NCBI GenBank assembly: GCA_022768465.1
Contig: JALELZ010000020.1
Coordinates: 1-64,000, forward strand
Source: Lachnospiraceae bacterium
GTDB lineage: Bacteria; Bacillota; Clostridia; Lachnospirales; Lachnospiraceae
DNA: 64,000 nt
Direction: 5' to 3'
Below are positions 59,342 to 64,000 of this stretch, one piece after another; the stretch's first letter is position 1, and every line of letters starts with the position of its first letter. Both the position numbers and the translations under genes were made by a program. The notes under the pieces were generated by a model. The model was not told the origin of the DNA, made no database searches, and saw only the letters and a list, made by a program, of their open reading frames with translations.

Positions 59342-62023
59342 ATGAAAGAACTTGCAAAGAATTATGATCCGAAGGACATGGAGGACCGCATCTATCAAAG
59401 ATGGATGAAGATGAAGTATTTCCATGCCGACCCAAAATCACCGAAGGAAGCATTTTCCATATCTATGCCGCCGCCAAACGTAACAGGACAGCTGCACATG
59501 GGTCATGCTCTTGATAATACACTTCAGGATACACTCTGCAGATACAAGAGAATGAAGGGATTTGAGGTGCTTTGGCAGCCTGGAACTGACCATGCGGCCA
59601 TAGCTACAGAGGTCAAGGTCATAAATAAGCTTAAGGCTGAGGGCAAGGATAAGCATGAACTCGGCAGAGACGGCTTCCTCAAAGAGGCCTGGGCATGGAA
59701 GGAAGAATACGAAAATAAGATAATCAATCAGATGTACAAGCTCGGCGTTTCAGCCGATTGGGACAGACTTCGTTTCACTATGGATGAGGGCTGCTCAAAG
59801 GCTGTCGAGCAGGTATTCATTGATCTTTATAATAAGGGTCTTATTTATAAGGGAAGCCGTATTATTAACTGGTGTCCTGTATGCAAGACCTCTATTTCTG
59901 ATGCCGAGGTTATTCACGAGGATCAGGACAGCTTCTTCTGGCACATCAAGTATCCGGTTGCAGGTGAGGATGGCAGATACCTTGAGGTAGCTACCACAAG
60001 ACCTGAGACTATGTTCGGTGATACTGCCGTTGCTGTCAATCCTGAGGATGACAGATATAAGGATCTTATCGGCAAGAATGTTATCCTTCCGCTTATCAAT
60101 AAGGAAATACCTATTGTCGGAGATGAGCATGCCGATATGGAATTCGGTACAGGCTGCGTTAAGATCACACCTGCACATGACCCTAATGACTATGAGGTAG
60201 GAAAGCGTCATAATCTTCCTGAGATCTGCATAATGCATGATGATGCAACTATCGATCTTCCGGGAACAAAGTATGACGGAATGGATCGCTATGAGGCACG
60301 AAAAGAGGTTGTTATGGATCTCGAAGAGCTCAAGCTCCTTGTCAAGAAGGTTCCTCATACACACAGTGTAGGAACTCACGACCGCTGCGGAGCTACTGTA
60401 GAGCCAATGATTAAGCCACAGTGGTTCGTTAAGATGGACAAGTTCGCTGATCACTGCAAAAAGGTGCTTGAAAACGGAGATATCAAGTTTGTTCCTGAGA
60501 ATTACTCCAAGACATATATGAACTGGGTCAACAATATCAAGGACTGGTGCATAAGCAGACAGCTCTGGTGGGGACACCGAATACCTGCATGGTACTGTGA
60601 TGAATGCAAGAAGATCTATGTATGTCATGCTGCGCCTGAAAAGTGTGAATGCGGCTGCACTTCATTCACACAGGATGAGGATACTCTTGATACATGGTTC
60701 TCATCAGCGCTCTGGCCGTTCTCAACCTTAGGCTGGCCTGATAAGACACCTGAGCTTGAGAAGTTCTATCCTAATGATGTACTTGTAACCGGCTATGATA
60801 TCATTTTCTTCTGGGTTATCCGTATGGTATTCTCAGGAGTTGAGCAGATGGGAGAGTGCCCGTTCTCTACAGTTCTTATTCACGGACTTGTCCGTGATGA
60901 ACAGGGACGCAAGATGAGTAAGTCTCTCGGAAACGGTATCGATCCGCTTAAGGTTGTCGATGAATACGGCGCAGATGCATTAAGAGGAGCACTTCTTACA
61001 GGAAATGCACCCGGTAACGACATGCGTTATTCAGAGAAGAAGATAACCAATGCAAGAAACTTTGCAAACAAGGTATGGAATGCATCAAGATTCATTATGA
61101 TGAATGTTGAAAAAGCAGGCGACGAGGCAAAGAATGCATTTGAAGCTGCCGGAAAGGCTGAGGATGTCGGTCGTATTCCGGAGGGCATCAAGCTTGAGAA
61201 AGAGGATAAGTGGATCATTTCCAAGCTCAACAGTCTCGTTGACAATGTCACAAGAAATATGGATGCCTTTGAGCTTGGAGTAGCTCTTGATAATGTTACA
61301 GATTTCATGTGGAATGAGCTTTGTGACTGGTATATCGAGATGCTTAAGACTCGCCTTAACGGCAATGACGAGGAAACTAAGAAAGCTGCACTTTGGACTC
61401 TTAAGACAGTGCTTGTAAACGGACTTAAGATGCTTCATCCATTCATGCCGTTTATTACAGAGGAGATATTCGATAACATTACTGATGAAGAGTCAATAAT
61501 GATATCAGAATACCCGGTTGCTTCAGAGGGCTGGGACTTCGCTGAGGACGAGGCTGAGGTAGAGGCTGTTAAGGAGGCTGTAAGAGCTGTCAGAAATATC
61601 CGTGCGGAGAAGAATGTTCCGCATTCAAGAAAGGCTGCGGTATATATCGTATCGGAAGATCCTAAGGTAATGGCTGCATTTGAAGCTACAGGCTCTGTAG
61701 CAGCATCACTTTGCTCTGCTTCAGAGATCATCGTTCAGAAGGATAAGACAGGTATTGAGTCATCAGCGCTTTCAGCTGTTACATCTAATGCATCTGTTTA
61801 TATTCCGCTCAATGATCTTGTAGATATGGAGCAGGAGAAGGAAAGACTTAAGAAGGAGGAAAAGCGTCTTGAGGGCGAGCTTAAGCGTTCTCACAGCATG
61901 CTTTCCAACGAGAAGTTCATTTCCAAGGCACCTCAGGCTAAGATAGATGAGGAAAAGGCTAAGCTTCAAAAGTATGAGGAAATGATCAGAAAGGTCAGAG
62001 AGCAGATAGAAGAGATTGGCTGA
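59342..62023 (+). CDS. valS: Valyl-tRNA synthetase
   Basis: This 893-residue class I synthetase has HIGH-type HMGH at 52-55 (PPNVTGQLHMGH), the editing domain with ATTRPETMFGDTAVAVNP, a zinc-type cluster (CDECKKIYVCHAAPEKCECG), KMSKS in GRKMSKSLGNG, an anticodon-binding domain, and a C-terminal coiled coil (MEQEKERLKKEEKRLEGELK). It charges tRNA-Val in the cytosol. GGAAGAG precedes ATG. The 80-base gap upstream has no room for a T-box leader. Confidence 0.97.
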   Translation: MKELAKNYDPKDMEDRIYQRWMKMKYFHADPKSPKEAFSISMPPPNVTGQLHMGHALDNTLQDTLCRYKRMKGFEVLWQPGTDHAAIATEVKVINKLKAEGKDKHELGRDGFLKEAWAWKEEYENKIINQMYKLGVSADWDRLRFTMDEGCSKAVEQVFIDLYNKGLIYKGSRIINWCPVCKTSISDAEVIHEDQDSFFWHIKYPVAGEDGRYLEVATTRPETMFGDTAVAVNPEDDRYKDLIGKNVILPLINKEIPIVGDEHADMEFGTGCVKITPAHDPNDYEVGKRHNLPEICIMHDDATIDLPGTKYDGMDRYEARKEVVMDLEELKLLVKKVPHTHSVGTHDRCGATVEPMIKPQWFVKMDKFADHCKKVLENGDIKFVPENYSKTYMNWVNNIKDWCISRQLWWGHRIPAWYCDECKKIYVCHAAPEKCECGCTSFTQDEDTLDTWFSSALWPFSTLGWPDKTPELEKFYPNDVLVTGYDIIFFWVIRMVFSGVEQMGECPFSTVLIHGLVRDEQGRKMSKSLGNGIDPLKVVDEYGADALRGALLTGNAPGNDMRYSEKKITNARNFANKVWNASRFIMMNVEKAGDEAKNAFEAAGKAEDVGRIPEGIKLEKEDKWIISKLNSLVDNVTRNMDAFELGVALDNVTDFMWNELCDWYIEMLKTRLNGNDEETKKAALWTLKTVLVNGLKMLHPFMPFITEEIFDNITDEESIMISEYPVASEGWDFAEDEAEVEAVKEAVRAVRNIRAEKNVPHSRKAAVYIVSEDPKVMAAFEATGSVAASLCSASEIIVQKDKTGIESSALSAVTSNASVYIPLNDLVDMEQEKERLKKEEKRLEGELKRSHSMLSNEKFISKAPQAKIDEEKAKLQKYEEMIRKVREQIEEIG

Positions 62024-62065
62024 TGATTTTAGGATAAACCAAAACCTGCATTTACTTTAAAATTT

Positions 62066-62110
62066 AAGTGTCGTGCTGTGGGTAATCGATTCCTGCAGTG
62101 CGGCACTTTT
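62066..62110 (+). terminator. Intrinsic terminator of valS
   Basis: AAGTGTCGTGCTG pairs with CAGTGCGGCACTT (wobble pairs), followed by TT. A second possible terminator, AATGCTT / AAGCATT plus T6, lies at 62222-62248. Confidence 0.75.
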
Positions 62111-62282
62111 ATCATAAATAATCAGACAAAGTACACGCTTTAGTTATATTAAAGTCTTGAAATTCATTTCGTAAAAGTATATTCTTTTAATAGTGATTAT
62201 TAGTGCTTTCGGAGCATATTGAATGCTTATTAACGAAAAGCATTTTTTATTAGCATATAGTATATTCAAAAGGCAGGTGAAC

Positions 62283-62409
62283 AAAGTGGATACTGGCGAC
62301 GGTCATAGTCGAAGTTACAATTTAAGATCGGAGACGAACCACTTTTTTCGCATTCTGTTTTCTTTAAGCGTCTAAATTGTCTTTTTGCAGAAGCTTTCTT
62401 TTCCGATCT
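62283..62409 (+). promoter_or_regulatory. Structured mgtE leader with competing hairpins (candidate riboregulator)
   Basis: Helix 1: AAAGTGG (62283-62289) with CCACTTT (62339-62345), followed by TTT, a terminator shape. Helix 2: ACAATTT/AAATTGT plus AGACG/CGTCT (62318-62380), followed by CTTTTTG, a second terminator shape. Helix 3: AGATCGGA (62325-62332) with TCCGATCT (62402-62409). Helices 1, 2 and 3 use overlapping strands, so they are mutually exclusive. A small CGAC-N7-GTCG hairpin lies inside helix 1. This is the layout of a switching leader before a Mg2+ transporter. I could not match it to the M-box. Confidence 0.55.
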
Positions 62410-62469
62410 GATATATGAGATCTTCCTTTATCTCTTATGAAACAAAGGAATAGAAAGGGGAGCCTCGGC

Positions 62470-63924
62470 ATGGACGATAAAGACGAAATCTTTGAAAAAT
62501 CCGACCTCGATCAGGTAAAGATCGAAGAGGAGCCGGCTGAAAAACCGGACTACGAAGCTGAGATCATCAGCATAATCAAAAGCAACGCATCACCTAAAAT
62601 ATTGAGAGACAGACTCAGCGATTATCATGATAACGATATCTCTGAGGCTCTTGCTATGCTTACACCGGTATTCCGTAAAAAGGTATACCGTGTTCTTGAT
62701 GTGGATACACTTTCCGACATCTTTGAGTACGCAGAGGAAGAGGCGGTAGCTGTTTATCTTGATGAGATGGATCTTAAAAAGGCAGCGGAAGTCATAGAGC
62801 ATATGGATTCCGATACTGCTGTGGACATACTTCGTACCATAGACAGGACCAAAAGAGGCCTTATATTAGATCTTGTAGATGATGAATTCAGAAAGGATGT
62901 AGCTTTGCTTGCATCCTTCGATGAGGATGAAATAGGTTCGAGGATGACGACCAATTATATCGTTATCCATGATGATCTGACAGTTAAGGGAGCAATGAGC
63001 TCACTTATTTCTCAGGCACCTGAAAATGATAACATTTCCACCCTGTTCGTGCTTGACAGTCAGGATATATTCTGCGGAGCCATCGATCTTAAGGAGCTCA
63101 TTATTGCAAGACAGAGCACACCTTTGGAGGATCTGATAATGACCTCATATCCGTATGTTTACGGCACCGAGGAAATATCTGATTGTATCGAAAAGCTTAA
63201 GGATTACTCTGAGGATCTTATTCCTGTACTTGATAATCAGAACCAGCTGCTCGGTGTTATTACATCTCAGAGCATAATCGAGGTAGTAGATGAAGAGCTC
63301 GGTGAGGACTATGCACGTCTGGCAGGTCTTATGGCAGAGGAGGAGCTTGAGGAACCGCTCAAGGACTCTATGAAGAAGAGACTTCCGTGGCTGGTCGTTC
63401 TTATGATGCTTGCTCTTGTAGTTTCTTCGGTAGTAGGTGTATTTGAAAAGGTAATATCACAGCTTACACTGATAATGTTCTTCCAGTCAATGATACTCGG
63501 TATGGCAGGAAACTCGGGAACTCAGTCTCTGGCTGTTACTATCCGTATTCTTATGGATGAAAATCTTACCGCCAGGCAAAAGAGTGCTCATATAATGAAG
63601 GAGATCAGAGTAGGTTTCTGCAACGGACTTATATTAGGACTCGGATCAACACTGCTTGTAGGACTTTATATCATGTTCGCAAAGGGAAGAGGCGCGGAGA
63701 TGGCCTTCGCAATATCGGGCTGCGTAGGTGCATCCTTACTCATTGCAATGACTATAGCTGCGGCTGTAGGTGCACTTATCCCTATGTTCTTTAAGAAGAT
63801 GAATGTAGACCCTGCGGTTGCTTCAGGACCGCTTATTTCAACCACCAGTGACCTTATCTCTGTTATAACATATTATTCACTGGCTTGGCTGCTGCTTATA
63901 AAGGTGCTTGGCTTCGGCTGCTGA
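62470..63924 (+). CDS. mgtE: Magnesium transporter MgtE
   Basis: This 484-residue protein has the MgtE layout. The N-terminal superhelical domain (LRDRLSDYHDNDISEALAML) is followed by two CBS domains (about 155-275) and five helices near the C-terminus (RLPWLVVLMMLALVVSSVVG...). The pore-lining MILGMAGNSGTQSLAVT and ASGPLISTTSDLISV are typical. It is a gated Mg2+ channel that closes when Mg2+ binds its cytosolic domains. ATG 62470 with AAAGGGGAG is chosen over an earlier in-frame ATG at 62437. Confidence 0.95.
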   Translation: MDDKDEIFEKSDLDQVKIEEEPAEKPDYEAEIISIIKSNASPKILRDRLSDYHDNDISEALAMLTPVFRKKVYRVLDVDTLSDIFEYAEEEAVAVYLDEMDLKKAAEVIEHMDSDTAVDILRTIDRTKRGLILDLVDDEFRKDVALLASFDEDEIGSRMTTNYIVIHDDLTVKGAMSSLISQAPENDNISTLFVLDSQDIFCGAIDLKELIIARQSTPLEDLIMTSYPYVYGTEEISDCIEKLKDYSEDLIPVLDNQNQLLGVITSQSIIEVVDEELGEDYARLAGLMAEEELEEPLKDSMKKRLPWLVVLMMLALVVSSVVGVFEKVISQLTLIMFFQSMILGMAGNSGTQSLAVTIRILMDENLTARQKSAHIMKEIRVGFCNGLILGLGSTLLVGLYIMFAKGRGAEMAFAISGCVGASLLIAMTIAAAVGALIPMFFKKMNVDPAVASGPLISTTSDLISVITYYSLAWLLLIKVLGFGC

Positions 63925-63969
63925 GACAGTGATTATTCGGATTATTTAAGCTTATAAGGTCAATCAGAT

Positions 63970-64000
63970 ATGTCTAAAGAAAAAGAAGTAAAAACAAATG
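63970..64000 (+). CDS. Start of a truncated gene at the window edge
   Basis: ATG 63970 opens a frame MSKEKEVKTN that runs off the end of the window, with AAGG about 10 bases upstream. Too little is visible to name it. Confidence 0.4.
   Translation, partial: MSKEKEVKTN

Noticed and set aside
59795..60628. Long open frame on the minus strand inside valS
   Set aside because: It is the antisense shadow of a clear valyl-tRNA synthetase; no ribosome site and no recognisable family.

Overview
The window looks like chromosome of an anaerobic, low-to-moderate GC Firmicute of the Clostridia, most likely a member of the Lachnospiraceae. Reasons: clostridial-type genes (rubredoxin, a winged-helix protein resembling DUF4364, choline-binding-type cell-wall repeats, a Rho factor with a long Gln/Asn-rich insert), strong AGGAGG-type ribosome sites, intrinsic terminators with T runs, and a three-gene operon (54.7-59.3 kb) of a kind I associate with Lachnospiraceae. 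The taxon is an inference; there is no rRNA in the window.

Layout. 0-4.7 kb: tRNA-Met and tRNA-Leu, then a LysR regulator divergent from an amino-acid cluster made of two near-identical ornithine-cyclodeaminase-fold enzymes around a threonine-dehydratase-like PLP enzyme. 4.7-7.1 kb: a P1B metal ATPase and a 29-residue acidic peptide. 7.1-12.9 kb: a complete oligopeptide/nickel-type ABC transporter behind a 620-base regulatory gap. 13-17.2 kb: a class II aldolase, a phage-type repressor and a small divergent HTH gene around a shared operator, BrnQ, rubredoxin and an orphan Phd-type antitoxin. 17.3-21.3 kb: a phosphate-response set (Pho-box-like repeats, PhoB/PhoR-like pair, Na/Pi cotransporter with a PhoU-like tail).

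21.5-36.7 kb is the most striking block: a type IV pilus operon with prepilin peptidase, PilM, PilN and PilO-like proteins, a 2651-residue prepilin built from three homologous modules of about 600 residues, three small pseudopilins and a secreted protein with cell-wall-binding repeats. No motor ATPase or platform protein is present here. 37-40.1 kb: a polar amino acid ABC importer and a histidine phosphatase. 40.1-45.6 kb: exonuclease III, an L,D-transpeptidase with a long cytoplasmic coiled coil, and Rho. 45.8-48.3 kb: small membrane and lipoprotein genes, one probably frameshifted.

48.3-50.0 kb: a visibly GC-richer AbiE-type toxin-antitoxin pair sits next to tRNA-Thr(GGU). Just beyond is trmO, whose known substrate is that tRNA. 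Dispersed hairpin elements with compensating base changes lie in the gaps before exonuclease III (40.2-40.4 kb) and before trmO (50.0-50.24 kb). 51-54.6 kb: an rRNA 2'-O-methyltransferase, GlmS and a DUF4364-like protein. 54.7-59.3 kb: an operon of an 824-residue beta/alpha-repeat protein, an Hsp70/actin-like ATPase-fold protein and a TPR-like protein, of unknown function. 59.3-64 kb: ValS, then MgtE behind a leader with mutually exclusive hairpins, and the start of a further gene at the window edge.

Most candidate novelty lies in the giant modular prepilin operon, the Hsp70-like three-gene operon, the covarying hairpin repeats, the mgtE leader and the short acidic peptide after the metal ATPase. 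All names rest on motif reading by eye; no database search was run.
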